NCBI GenBank assembly: GCA_021773245.1
Contig: JAJFKK010000180.1
Coordinates: 1 to 32,820, forward strand
DNA length: 32,820 nucleotides
Reading direction: 5' to 3'
Source: Gammaproteobacteria bacterium
GTDB taxonomy: Bacteria; Pseudomonadota; Gammaproteobacteria; Eutrophobiales; Eutrophobiaceae
This document shows, one piece after another, positions 1 through 8,573 of the stretch (its first letter is position 1; the number at the start of each line of letters is the position of its first letter). The translations under genes and the position numbers were made by a program. The notes under the pieces were generated by a model that was not told where the DNA came from, did not search any database, and saw nothing but the letters and a program-made list of their open reading frames with translations.

Positions 1-690
1 GTAGTTAATATTTCAGCAGTGGAAACTAATGCTGAATCTAACATGGTTATTTTACTACATGGTCTTGCTCGATCTGATTCTTCATTTAAAAAGATGGAAA
101 AAAGTTTGCAAGAAGAAGCTTATAAAACATGTAATATTTCATATCCATCAACAAAATACCCGATTGAAAAATTAGTATCAGATTTTGTAATACCAGATAT
201 TAATAAGTGCATTAATGACGAGTATAAAACAATAAATTTTGTAACTCATTCTATGGGTGGCATCGTTGTTCGTTATTTAGCAACGCAAGATATTAATTTT
301 AAAATTGGACGTGTCGTTATGTTAAGTCCACCAAACAAAGGAAGTGAAGTCGTTGATACATTAGGAGACTTATGGTTATTTAAAGCGATCAATGGCCCAG
401 CTGGTTTACAGTTAAGCACGAGTGATGAAAGCTTGCCGAATACCTTAGGTGAGCCTAAATTTGAATTAGGCATAATCACGGGTAATCAATCTATCAATTT
501 AATTCTATCTAGTATGATAGAAGGCGATGATGATGGAAAAGTATCTATTGAAAGTGCAAAACTCGAAGGAATGAAAGATTTCCTCGTTGTCAAAGCAACT
601 CACCCTTTTATTATGAAGAATTATTTAGTAATAGAACAGACAAAATACTTTCTTAAAAACTCCGAATTTAAACATTCGTCTGAAATTTAG
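1..690 (+). CDS. alpha/beta hydrolase (lipase/esterase-like), 5' end cut by window
   Basis: The reading frame is open from the first base, so the gene probably begins before the window; a GTG at 19 and an ATG at 43 are internal candidates but would leave no room for a leader. The visible part has the alpha/beta hydrolase layout: an oxyanion-hole strand VILLHGLARSD, the nucleophile elbow THSMGG with the serine codon at 250-252, an acidic stretch GDDDGKVS that suits the catalytic aspartate, and a late THPFIM that suits the histidine. The pattern is that of PGAP1/lipase-like proteins acting on esters. The substrate cannot be read from the sequence. A DUF6122-like gene follows on the same strand after about 30 bases, so the two may be co-transcribed. 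Confidence 0.75.
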   Translation, partial: VVNISAVETNAESNMVILLHGLARSDSSFKKMEKSLQEEAYKTCNISYPSTKYPIEKLVSDFVIPDINKCINDEYKTINFVTHSMGGIVVRYLATQDINFKIGRVVMLSPPNKGSEVVDTLGDLWLFKAINGPAGLQLSTSDESLPNTLGEPKFELGIITGNQSINLILSSMIEGDDDGKVSIESAKLEGMKDFLVVKATHPFIMKNYLVIEQTKYFLKNSEFKHSSEI

Positions 691-719
691 CGTCATAGAA
701 TAAAAGTAAGGCTAAAGAT

Positions 720-1031
720 ATTTTACATATTTCACTTCATATAGTCGTTCCATTGATTGTAGCACTGTTTTTTAAGGCAAAATGGAAAGTAGTATTTCTG
801 ATTATGATGTCGACAATGCTGGTCGACCTTGACCATTTATTAGCTGAGCCTATATACGATCCTAATCGGTGCAGTATCGGCTTTCATCCATTGCATGAAT
901 TTATTCCTATCCTTTTTTATTTCGGTTTTTGCTTTATTAAGCCATTAAGATTTATCGGTATTGGCTTGGTCATACATATGGCATTGGACTCAATTGATTG
1001 TATGTTTAACAGTGGCATATGGTATGTATGA
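720..1031 (+). CDS. small DUF6122-like membrane protein, probable ATT start
   Basis: The product is about 103 residues with hydrophobic segments and the conserved-looking stretches TMLVDLDHLLAEPIYDPNRC and FHPLHE, which I recognise as the DUF6122 family of small membrane proteins of unknown function; the Asp/His-rich core suggests a metal site, by inference only. The first ordinary start codon in frame is TTG at 753, but the frame upstream encodes LHISLHIVVPL, which looks like the normal family N-terminus. No ATG, GTG or TTG precedes it before the stop at 696-698. An AAGG at 708-711 lies eight bases before an ATT at 720, so ATT is my preferred start. If wrong, the gene starts at 753 (92 residues) or has lost its start. 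Confidence 0.6.
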   Translation: MLHISLHIVVPLIVALFFKAKWKVVFLIMMSTMLVDLDHLLAEPIYDPNRCSIGFHPLHEFIPILFYFGFCFIKPLRFIGIGLVIHMALDSIDCMFNSGIWYV

Positions 1032-1143
1032 AAAAAATTAACCAGTTGTTTCTGTTCTATCCTGAGAGTGTAAGCGTTTGTTGCATTAACAAAAATATAG
1101 TCTTACAAGAAAATAAATATTCAGTAAATAAAAACTATAATAA

Positions 1144-2091
1144 TTAGTTAAATTCTTCTGATGCAGCGCTTCTGCCTATTTGCATTGCAACTTCTCGCCA
1201 TTTACGTCCTTCGATGTATTGATGCATAGCATCTGATTCTTGTTCTAGTTCTGTCATACGCGCATTAATGATATCGCCAATACTAATAACGCCAAGCAGA
1301 TGTTCATCATCGTCGACAACAGGCAAATGACGAATACGCTTAGAGATCATAATAGACATTAGTTTTGCCATACTATCTTCCGGGTGACTAACAATTACAT
1401 TGTGAGTCATAAAATCTGTAGCTGGTTTATTTAAGATAGGTTGTCCAGCAGTGGAAATACCATTAACAATATCGCGCTCAGATAATATGCCTGCAATTTT
1501 TCCATCCAGGTTAAGAGCAATAACACAACCAATACGTTTGTCGGTTAAAATTTTACATGCATCGGAGATTAATGTCTCCGGTGTAATGGTTAAAATTGCC
1601 GAATCTTTACTCTTTAATATTGTGCTTCCTGTAATTGTGGCATCAATACTTTGTTGATGTATTTTCTTTGCAAGGTTATCCAATAATTGCGTCGAAAATA
1701 TTTTCAGAATAGGACGGATTTGATGTTTATTTAAAAAATAACCAAAAGGACCATAGCTAGCTGTGTATTCATAACGAATTTTTATAACGACGTTCTTTTG
1801 TTTTTGCTCCATGCTTGCTATACGACGTAAATAACTAATAGGTAATGGATAACTATCTGTTTTCACCTGCATAGTGAAGTGAGATAAAGGTTCCCATTCT
1901 TTGCATTCTTCTTCCCAAATGCGCCCGCTTTTATGATGAATTTGTCTTACCATGCCGAGTCCAGTACCTGAAAGTTGTTCTACTCGAACGATATCGGGTG
2001 CGGTTTCAGAAAACGTTTTCATGTCGGTTAGTATTTCCCAGATAGAATCCAGGTCACCTTTTACACGTTTATCGATTTCTATTGTAAGCAT
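1144..2091 (-). CDS. SRPBCC-domain protein fused to a CBS-domain pair
   Basis: The 315-residue protein has two parts. Residues 1 to about 150 look like an SRPBCC/polyketide-cyclase fold: the opening strand LTIEIDKRVKGDLDSIWEIL, the 'TFSETAPDIVRVE' turn, and the EEECKEWEPLSHFTM strand are typical of this ligand-pocket family. Residues about 160-285 form two CBS motifs (TPETLISDACKILTDKRIGC with GILSERDIV, then SMAKLMSIMISKRIRHLPVV with LGVISIGDII), which usually bind adenine nucleotides or similar. No membrane segment or signal peptide is seen, so it is probably cytoplasmic. It is divergent from rnfC across 147 bases holding a strong inverted repeat. The function is unknown; a sensor joining a small hydrophobic ligand to nucleotide state is only a guess. 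Confidence 0.8.
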   Translation of the reverse strand: MLTIEIDKRVKGDLDSIWEILTDMKTFSETAPDIVRVEQLSGTGLGMVRQIHHKSGRIWEEECKEWEPLSHFTMQVKTDSYPLPISYLRRIASMEQKQKNVVIKIRYEYTASYGPFGYFLNKHQIRPILKIFSTQLLDNLAKKIHQQSIDATITGSTILKSKDSAILTITPETLISDACKILTDKRIGCVIALNLDGKIAGILSERDIVNGISTAGQPILNKPATDFMTHNVIVSHPEDSMAKLMSIMISKRIRHLPVVDDDEHLLGVISIGDIINARMTELEQESDAMHQYIEGRKWREVAMQIGRSAASEEFN

Positions 2092-2153
2092 GATATATTT
2101 ATTAACAATTTTACAAGATTGTAATACCTATTCCATCTTCTGCCTATGTGTTA

Positions 2154-2201
2154 TATACCCATGATACTCTAAAATACGCATTTCCAAGTATCATGGGTAT
2201 A
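2154..2201. promoter_or_regulatory. perfect 15-bp inverted repeat between divergent genes
   Basis: The arms TATACCCATGATACT (2154-2168) and AGTATCATGGGTATA (2187-2201) are perfect complements separated by 18 bases. No T-run follows either arm, so it is not an intrinsic terminator. The right arm runs into TATAAT (2198-2203), a good -10 for rnfC, and the left arm read on the other strand gives TATATA in the mirror position for the SRPBCC-CBS gene. An operator that controls both divergent promoters is the simplest reading; a hairpin in a leader RNA is the alternative. Confidence 0.55.
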
Positions 2202-2238
2202 ATCTTGGCAATAATGAATTTCAGGTAGTTATATTAGA

Positions 2239-3786
2239 ATGATTACGGTTTTAGAAAAACCAATCCCGTTTGGTGGAGGAATAGAATTACCTCCAAATAA
2301 AACTATTTCTTTGGAGCCTCCTCTAAGAAAAGCAGAGTTACCAGATTTAATTAAAATCCCATTACGACAACATATTGGCTCGCCTGCAAAATCAATCGTA
2401 AAAGTCGGTGAGACTGTTTTAAAAGGGCAGATGCTTGCAGAAGCACAGGGTTATATTAGTGCGCCGATTCATGCCAGTACTTCAGGAGTTATTAAGGAAA
2501 TAGCAGAACATGCTTTACCTAATCCTTCTGGTGCGAAATCTGAATGTATTGTTATCGAAACAGATGGAAAAGAAACATGGTTTGATAAAAAAGAACCGGT
2601 TGAAAATTATTACAATTTTAGTCCAGTCGAAGTACAGAAAAAAATATGGCAAGCCGGTATTGTTGGTATGGGTGGCGCAGGTTTTCCATCAGCAGTAAAA
2701 ATAATTCCGGGCTTAAGCCTGGATATTGAGTTGTTGATAGTAAATGCAGCGGAGTGTGAACCCTATATAAGTTGTGATGAAGCACTAATCAGAAATTATG
2801 CAAAAGATGTTGTTACAGGAATTGAAGTATTGGCACATGCATTACAGGTAGATGAATGTGTTATTGCGATTGAAGATTGTAAAACAGAAGCAATAGAAAT
2901 TTTAAAAGATGCATTAGAACAACATGCTGAAATAGAAATTAAATTAATATTGATTTCAAATCTTTATCCTGCCGGTGGTGAAAAACAGTTAATTAAATCA
3001 ATTACTGGTATTGAAGTACCTGCTGAAGGATTGCCAGTTGATGTTGGTGTTGTTGTTCAAAATGTAGCGACAGCAGTAGCAGTTAAGAAAGCGATTATCG
3101 ATGGCGAACCTTTGATTAGTCGCATTGTTACAATAACAGGCCCTGGAATAAAACAAGCGTGTAATCTCGAAGTGTTGTTTGGAACGCAGCTTGATGAGAT
3201 TATAAAGCAGTGTGGTGGCTATAATGAGCAGTTCGAATATTTAATTATGGGTGGGCCTATGATGGGCTTTCGTTTACATAGTGATCAAGTTCCTTTAATT
3301 AAAACAACTAATTGTTTATTGGCAGCAGCTTCTGAAATTCAGGCAACAAATGTAAAAGAGTCCGCTTGTATACGTTGCGACGAATGCGCTCCCGTTTGTC
3401 CGGTTAAACTACAGCCACAACAGCTTCATTGGCATACAAAAGAATTTAATTCTGAACGATTGCAGGACTATAGTTTATTTGATTGTATTGAATGTGGTTG
3501 TTGTTCTTATGTTTGTCCAAGTCACATACCCTTAGTTGATGAATTTCGACAAGCAAAAAGTAATATTTGGGATAAAAGACGAAAACAACTGGATGCTGAA
3601 CAACACAGAAAACGTTATCTTGATAAGCAAGCACGAATTGAACAACAAAAGCTGGACAAAATGAATAAGCAGTCAGAAGTTGTTGAGGATAAAATAAATA
3701 ACGAATTTACTTTAAAGAAAAAACAAGATGCTATTGCCGCGGCTGTAAGCCGCGTAAAACAAAAGCGAAAAGATAAGGGAGTTTAA
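2239..3786 (+). CDS. rnfC: Rnf electron-transport complex subunit C (isolated gene)
   Basis: RnfC is the NADH-side, iron-sulfur and flavin-binding peripheral subunit of the Rnf complex, which couples electron flow between NADH and ferredoxin to ion movement across the inner membrane. The 515-residue product has the family order: an N-terminal barrel-sandwich stretch (IPLRQHIGSPAKSIVKVGE, SAPIHASTSG), the Rossmann-like core with GMGGAGFPSAVKI and NAAECEPYI, the SLBB-type region, and two 4Fe-4S clusters at C377-C380-C383-C387 (CIRCDECAPVCP) and C416-C419-C422-C426 (CIECGCCSYVCP). A charged lysine/glutamine-rich tail of about 80 residues follows, as in many gammaproteobacterial RnfC proteins. 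No other rnf gene is next to it, which is unusual since the set is normally rnfABCDGE. Confidence 0.93.
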   Translation: MITVLEKPIPFGGGIELPPNKTISLEPPLRKAELPDLIKIPLRQHIGSPAKSIVKVGETVLKGQMLAEAQGYISAPIHASTSGVIKEIAEHALPNPSGAKSECIVIETDGKETWFDKKEPVENYYNFSPVEVQKKIWQAGIVGMGGAGFPSAVKIIPGLSLDIELLIVNAAECEPYISCDEALIRNYAKDVVTGIEVLAHALQVDECVIAIEDCKTEAIEILKDALEQHAEIEIKLILISNLYPAGGEKQLIKSITGIEVPAEGLPVDVGVVVQNVATAVAVKKAIIDGEPLISRIVTITGPGIKQACNLEVLFGTQLDEIIKQCGGYNEQFEYLIMGGPMMGFRLHSDQVPLIKTTNCLLAAASEIQATNVKESACIRCDECAPVCPVKLQPQQLHWHTKEFNSERLQDYSLFDCIECGCCSYVCPSHIPLVDEFRQAKSNIWDKRRKQLDAEQHRKRYLDKQARIEQQKLDKMNKQSEVVEDKINNEFTLKKKQDAIAAAVSRVKQKRKDKGV

Positions 3787-3790
3787 AAAA

Positions 3791-4285
3791 TTATTCTGTA
3801 AAAAATTGTTGGCTATAAGAAAGCAATAAAGTTTCCGTTGCACCTGCAGGTGTAACATCAAGTTCAAAAGTTATTGTTTCTTCGTTACTAACAGGTAATT
3901 CACCTATGTAATATATAGCGAGCGGATCATCTTCTTTTATTTCTCTTAATGAAACATTCTTTTGCTGGCTACTGAGATTTTTTGCAATGACATTGAATGA
4001 TGCTGTAATAGGAGTTTTAGTATTATCAGTTTTTTCTATAACAGAAATATTGAGCAATGCTCTACTTTTACTGCGAGCTATCTTGTAGCCGCGTGCCACT
4101 TCAGTTGGTAATTGATCGGTGGTTAGGGCATTGATATGGATAATATAATTGCCAAATTCCTTGTCATGAATATTTGTCTCATAAGCAACTCTGCCTGAAT
4201 CTGATTGGTTCGAAGTGGATTGTTGTTCACAAGCACCAAGTGAAATCAATGGTATCAAGAGGAAAATTAGTTTAAGTGTTCTCAT
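3791..4285 (-). CDS. DUF4426 lipoprotein
   Basis: The protein has 164 residues from the chosen start. A lipoprotein signal MRTLKLIFLLIPLISLGAC ends in a lipobox LGAC, so the mature protein should be lipid-anchored in the envelope. The mature part shows the DUF4426 pattern: FGNYIIHINALTTDQLPTEVA, the segment ARGYKIARSKSRALLNISV, and AIYYIGELP near the end. Function of the family is not established. The ATG at 4285 is preferred over the one at 4300 because GGAG lies about nine bases before it and because it gives a proper signal peptide. It converges with rnfC, with only four bases between the two stop codons. A TATAAT on the minus strand at 4327-4332 could be its -10. Confidence 0.82.
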   Translation of the reverse strand: MRTLKLIFLLIPLISLGACEQQSTSNQSDSGRVAYETNIHDKEFGNYIIHINALTTDQLPTEVARGYKIARSKSRALLNISVIEKTDNTKTPITASFNVIAKNLSSQQKNVSLREIKEDDPLAIYYIGELPVSNEETITFELDVTPAGATETLLLSYSQQFFTE

Positions 4286-4812
4286 TATTTCTGTCTCCAT
4301 ATCTGCATCTGACGTGGTCCCTAGTGATTATACTATAGTCGAAATTTAGATTCATAACGAGCAACGAAGTTCTATCAAAAGAAAAAAATTCGATAGCATA
4401 ATATCTTTCCAATTTCTTACATTGTAATTAACACTTTTCTGATCTGGAAAAAATACCATTATTACAATAGATAAAGTATTTATGTGCATAGTCTATCAAA
4501 GTAATAATTGATTTATTTTGCAAAAAAACAGGAAATAGTATCTATTAAATATGTAATAAATTATAAAAGATTAATAAAATCAATGATATATGATAATGGC
4601 CTGTGTATTGCATTATAAATATTAAATATATTTGTCGAATACTTTTACGAAGAAGAAATACAGACGCGCCATGATAAAACAAATAATAATCAATGAGTTC
4701 ACTATTGGATTGATCAGTGTGTCTTAATAATAAGTTAGCTAAAAATAATTCATGAATGTACTTAAAGCGATGATGGTAATTTGAAAATATATAATACTGT
4801 AAAAATATCTCT
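4286..4812. other. AT-rich intergenic region, 527 bp
   Basis: No convincing gene is seen. An open frame on the minus strand (4545-4844) has an unlikely composition and runs into the start of the next gene. The left end holds the promoter region of the DUF4426 gene. The right end has TATAAT at 4790-4795, 18 bases before the ATG of the c-di-GMP protein, with no clear -35 or ribosome binding site. I see nothing else of note. Confidence 0.5.
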
Positions 4813-7800
4813 ATGTTTCGTTTAGTCTCTACTTTATTTTCCACTTTTGGACTTCTCTTTTTTTGCGTGGTTATCGGCCACGCTGATGAATATAGTGAAG
4901 ATAAGATTCAAAATATCCAACTCACAGAGCAGGAACGACAATGGCTCATACAGCATCCTGTGATTCGTGTTGCAATGGATCCTGACTGGGCACCGGTTGA
5001 ATATAGAGATAAGAATGGTGAGTTTGATGGTATTTCAATGGATTACTTGTCACTCTTGGAAAATAAGTTAGGGGTTAGTTTTGAAGTTGTTAAAGGGCTT
5101 ACTTGGCAAGAGGCTGTTGAAGCAATAAAAAATAAACAAGCAGATATGTTTACTTCGGTTACGTATACAAAACAACGCGAAGAATATGCAATATTTACAG
5201 AACCTTATATCACGATTCCTATTCGTATTTTTGCCCGTAATAATATTTCTTATATTGGTTCTATAGATAATATATTAGATAAACGTATTGCTGTAGTTGA
5301 AAATTATGCTATTCATGATTTGCTGACTAATGATTATCCTGAATTAAATTTATTTCCAGTTAAAACTCCCGCTGATGGCTTAACACTACTTTCAAGTGGT
5401 GACGTAGATGCTTTTATAGGTAATGTAATTACTGCTTCTTATTACATTGGTAAATTAGAATTAGACAATGTTAGGACAAGTGGTGAGACAGACTATTCTA
5501 ATAAACAGGCAATGGCGGTTCGTGATGATTGGTCAATTCTAGTTGGTATTCTTCAGAAAAGTCTTGATAGTATTTCCAAAGATCAACACGCAAATATATT
5601 TAACCGTTGGATGTCTATCAGATTTGAATCAAAAATAAATTACACATTAATATGGCAAATTTTAATAGTTTCATTATTTATAATCATATTAATTGTTTAC
5701 TGGAATAGACGTCTTGCTAAGGAGATACAACAACGAAAGTTAATAGAGAGCAAAATTAGAGATCAACATTTCTTACTAGAAAATCTAGTTCAGGAACGAA
5801 CCAGTGCACTAAAAGAAAATGAAGCCAAAGTTCGATTGATTCTAGAATCTATAGGTGAAGGTGTTTATGCAATCAATAAAAACGGTGAAGTTACGATAAT
5901 TAATCCAGCGGCAATGCAGATGCTTGGTTATTCAGCAGAAGAGCTTATCGGAAAAACGATGCATTCAATAGTGCATCATAGTCACCCTGATGGAAGCCCT
6001 TATCCTAGAGAAGAATGTCAAATATATAAAACAGTAAAAAACAGTCAATTTGAGCTTGTCGGAAACGAAGTGCTATGGCGAAAAGATGGTACTAGTTTTC
6101 CAATCGAATACCAATGTATGCCGATTAAGAAAGAAGAAGAAACGATAGGTTCTGTAATCAGTTTTAAAGACATTACTGAACGTAAACAGGCAGAAACAAA
6201 ATTATTGGCTGAACAAGAGCGCACTAAACAAATATTAACAGGAACCAATGCCGGGACATGGTATTGGAATATTGAAACTGAAGAACTCATTATCAATGAA
6301 CGCTGGGCTGAGATTATTGGTTACACATTGGAAGAGTTATCCCCTGTTAAAATAAGCACATGGAGTGCGTCTCTGCATCCAGATGATTTAAAGAATGCAG
6401 AACATATGTTAGAAAAACATTTTAATCATGAGTTAGATTATTATGATGTTGAATTTCGACAGAAGCATAAAAATGGTGATTGGATTTGGATCAATGCCAG
6501 GGGAAAAGTTGCTGTTTGGGATATTGCTGGAAAGCCAAAACGTATGACAGGAACACATCTTGATATAACAGGAAAAAAAAATGCAGAGGAACAACTATTA
6601 CATCATGCTCATTTTGATACTTTAACTGGGTTACCTAATCGATTTCTGGCATTAAATAGATTGTCTCAATTAATTCTTGATGCACGACGCAGTAATAGAA
6701 AGGTTGCTATCTTCTTTTTAGATCTGGATGATTTTAAGAAAATTAATGACACATTAGGCCATGATGTCGGCGATGAAGTTTTAACTGAAGCTGCTAAGCG
6801 CCTGCAAGATTCTATTCGTGATAGTGATACAGTCGGAAGGCTTGGTGGAGATGAGTTTATTGTTTTAGTAAATGAATTAGCGCATATAAATGATGCAGGT
6901 CACGTAGCAGAAAAATTACTAGATAGTTTTTATAGCCCTTTTAGTTATCGTGATCGCGAGTTGATACTCAGCGTAAGTATTGGAATTTCAATTTACCCTG
7001 ATGACGGAGACAATGCTTCCGAACTTTTACGAAAAGCAGATTCAGCAATGTACCATTCAAAGCGAGAGGGACGTAAAACATATTCTTACTTTACTGATGC
7101 AATGAATCAAGATATTACTCGAAGACTTCTTCTTGAAGAACAGATGCATGGGGCAATTGAAAGAAATGAATTTCATCTATGTTATCAACAAAAAATAGAT
7201 ATAAAAACTCGTCGGATAATAGGGGTAGAGGCATTATTGCGATGGAGCAATGAAAAATTAGGAGAAGTCTCTTCATCGGAGTTTATCCCCTTAGCCGAGC
7301 ATACAGGGCAAATAGTGCCTATTGGCGAGTTTGTTTTAAGGGAAGCCTTAAACAAAACAGCTGAATGGCAAAAAGAAAGTAATCAACCATTTTCGATAGC
7401 AATTAACCTTTCGCCCAATCAGTTTAGAGATTTTAATTTAGTTGCTACGATAGAAAATATTATTGATGAATCAGGTGTTAATAAAGAATTAATAGAGTTT
7501 GAAATTACTGAAGGGGTATTTATGAGTGCTCTTACTCAGGTATCAGATGCAATGATTAAATTAACAAAATTAGGAATAACTTTTGCGATGGATGATTTTG
7601 GTACTGGTTATTCCTCTCTCAATTACTTACGTAAATACCCATTTAAAACTTTAAAAATTGACCGTAGTTTTGTGAGTGATATTGCAATTAATATTGCTGA
7701 TATGGAGTTAGTGAATGCAGCAATTGCAATGGCGCATGCGTTAGGGCTGACAGTTGTGGCTGAAGGAGTAGAAACAGAAGAACAGTTAAAAATATTAGAG

Positions 7801-7890
7801 AAAATTGGTTGTGATATTGGCCAAGGTTTTCTTTGGGGTAAACCTTTAATATCAAGTGATATAACGGATATACTTCGTAAGCAACACTAA
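4813..7890 (+). CDS. membrane c-di-GMP protein: SBP_bac_3, PAS-PAS, GGDEF, EAL
   Basis: The 1025-residue protein has a signal peptide (about residues 1-24), a periplasmic bacterial-extracellular-solute-binding-protein-3 domain (about 38-270, with VIRVAMDPDWAPVEY and DMFTSVTYTKQRE), one membrane helix (about 277-297), a short coiled coil, two PAS domains (about 335-455 and 465-590), a GGDEF domain with intact GGDEF at 678-682, and an EAL domain with EAL at 806-808. The inhibitory-site RDSD sits five residues before GGDEF, as in product-inhibited cyclases. EAL catalytic positions look complete: NLSPNQF, EITEG, DDFGTGYSS, LKIDRSF, AEGVET and GQGF. It should sense a small solute in the periplasm and make or break cyclic di-GMP in the cytoplasm; which activity dominates cannot be told. 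It stands alone, with a weak ribosome binding site. Confidence 0.92.
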   Translation: MFRLVSTLFSTFGLLFFCVVIGHADEYSEDKIQNIQLTEQERQWLIQHPVIRVAMDPDWAPVEYRDKNGEFDGISMDYLSLLENKLGVSFEVVKGLTWQEAVEAIKNKQADMFTSVTYTKQREEYAIFTEPYITIPIRIFARNNISYIGSIDNILDKRIAVVENYAIHDLLTNDYPELNLFPVKTPADGLTLLSSGDVDAFIGNVITASYYIGKLELDNVRTSGETDYSNKQAMAVRDDWSILVGILQKSLDSISKDQHANIFNRWMSIRFESKINYTLIWQILIVSLFIIILIVYWNRRLAKEIQQRKLIESKIRDQHFLLENLVQERTSALKENEAKVRLILESIGEGVYAINKNGEVTIINPAAMQMLGYSAEELIGKTMHSIVHHSHPDGSPYPREECQIYKTVKNSQFELVGNEVLWRKDGTSFPIEYQCMPIKKEEETIGSVISFKDITERKQAETKLLAEQERTKQILTGTNAGTWYWNIETEELIINERWAEIIGYTLEELSPVKISTWSASLHPDDLKNAEHMLEKHFNHELDYYDVEFRQKHKNGDWIWINARGKVAVWDIAGKPKRMTGTHLDITGKKNAEEQLLHHAHFDTLTGLPNRFLALNRLSQLILDARRSNRKVAIFFLDLDDFKKINDTLGHDVGDEVLTEAAKRLQDSIRDSDTVGRLGGDEFIVLVNELAHINDAGHVAEKLLDSFYSPFSYRDRELILSVSIGISIYPDDGDNASELLRKADSAMYHSKREGRKTYSYFTDAMNQDITRRLLLEEQMHGAIERNEFHLCYQQKIDIKTRRIIGVEALLRWSNEKLGEVSSSEFIPLAEHTGQIVPIGEFVLREALNKTAEWQKESNQPFSIAINLSPNQFRDFNLVATIENIIDESGVNKELIEFEITEGVFMSALTQVSDAMIKLTKLGITFAMDDFGTGYSSLNYLRKYPFKTLKIDRSFVSDIAINIADMELVNAAIAMAHALGLTVVAEGVETEEQLKILEKIGCDIGQGFLWGKPLISSDITDILRKQH

Positions 7891-8052
7891 TATACTATCT
7901 AGAGGATGATCCAGTGAATATCCCTGTTTATCAGGTTCGGATTATTGATTAGATGCTTCAAATTTCAAAATAACATGTAATGCTATCTTTCTATCGATTT
8001 TATTTAAGAAACGATAACTTCTAACTGGCACATTACGTGCAAGTTTTTGTGC

Positions 8053-8481
8053 ATGATAAATCGCATAAAAATCAGCCTTGTTTTATTTCTTAGTTTAGTT
8101 GCAACACCTACATTAGCTAATGCAGAAATAGGATTGATCGTACCTAAAAAAGGGACGGTTTATTACGCATTATTGGATGGGCTAAAACTATTGGCAGTAG
8201 GAAATATTGAACAATGGATAAGCGGTTCCTGTGATGGAATACGTCTTTGCAGTAACACCTCAGATATAAATCATATTAGGAACTACAGAGCAAAATTACA
8301 GGAAAAAATTGCCACCAGTTGTCTAAAAAAAGGCGGCGAAGCTTTAGATATTGATCATGTTGTCGGTAACCCTGAAATAGATATTGCAGTAAAAATATAT
8401 TTGAATTGTGATGAAAATGGGCCGCCAAGGTTTTATTCTTTAAGACGTACAATGGACTTCTGGTTTTTTATTAGTTTGTGA
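8053..8481 (+). CDS. unknown exported protein
   Basis: I do not recognise this 142-residue protein. It opens with a good signal peptide (MINRIKISLVLFLSLVATPTLANA, cleavage likely after ANA), so the mature part of about 118 residues should be periplasmic or secreted. That part has four cysteines that could form disulfides (GSCDGIRLC, SCLKKGG, LNCDENG) and no domain I can name. The ATG at 8053 is preferred to a TTG at 8047 because it starts the signal peptide directly; no good ribosome binding site is seen for either. It is followed by 490 bases without a gene and is not obviously in an operon. Confidence 0.55.
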   Translation: MINRIKISLVLFLSLVATPTLANAEIGLIVPKKGTVYYALLDGLKLLAVGNIEQWISGSCDGIRLCSNTSDINHIRNYRAKLQEKIATSCLKKGGEALDIDHVVGNPEIDIAVKIYLNCDENGPPRFYSLRRTMDFWFFISL

Positions 8482-8488
8482 AAATTAA

Positions 8489-8502
8489 TTGATATTTGTC
8501 AA
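8489..8502. promoter_or_regulatory. FNR/Anr-like box, 9 of 10 positions
   Basis: The sequence TTGATATTTGTCAA matches the FNR-family consensus TTGAT-N4-ATCAA except for one G. Its centre is 71 bases from the centre of the next, perfect box, about seven helical turns, which suits tandem binding on the same face. Confidence 0.5.
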
Positions 8503-8559
8503 TTGATTGGTACTCATTCAGTTATTTAAGAAAATCTATATTTCAAAAATACTTGATAT

Positions 8560-8573
8560 TTGATTTGGATCAA
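8560..8573 (+). promoter_or_regulatory. perfect FNR/Anr box with class II promoter geometry
   Basis: TTGAT-TTGG-ATCAA matches the consensus at all ten positions. A TATAAT lies downstream at 8593-8598, so a start near 8606-8608 would place the box centre close to -41, the class II activation position. The promoter points to the hemerythrin gene, with a leader of roughly 365 bases. FNR, Anr or a Dnr-type nitric-oxide regulator could use this site. Confidence 0.7.

Noticed and set aside
4545-4844. 99-residue frame on the minus strand
   Set aside because: Composition is that of AT-rich noncoding DNA (many Ile, Tyr, Leu, Phe), there is no domain, and it overlaps the start and signal peptide of the well-supported c-di-GMP protein.
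7915-8090. Minus-strand open stretch of about 40 codons ending near 7947 with protein-like residues
   Set aside because: It has no start codon, is very short, and overlaps the signal peptide of the plus-strand gene at 8053. It could be a remnant but cannot be supported.
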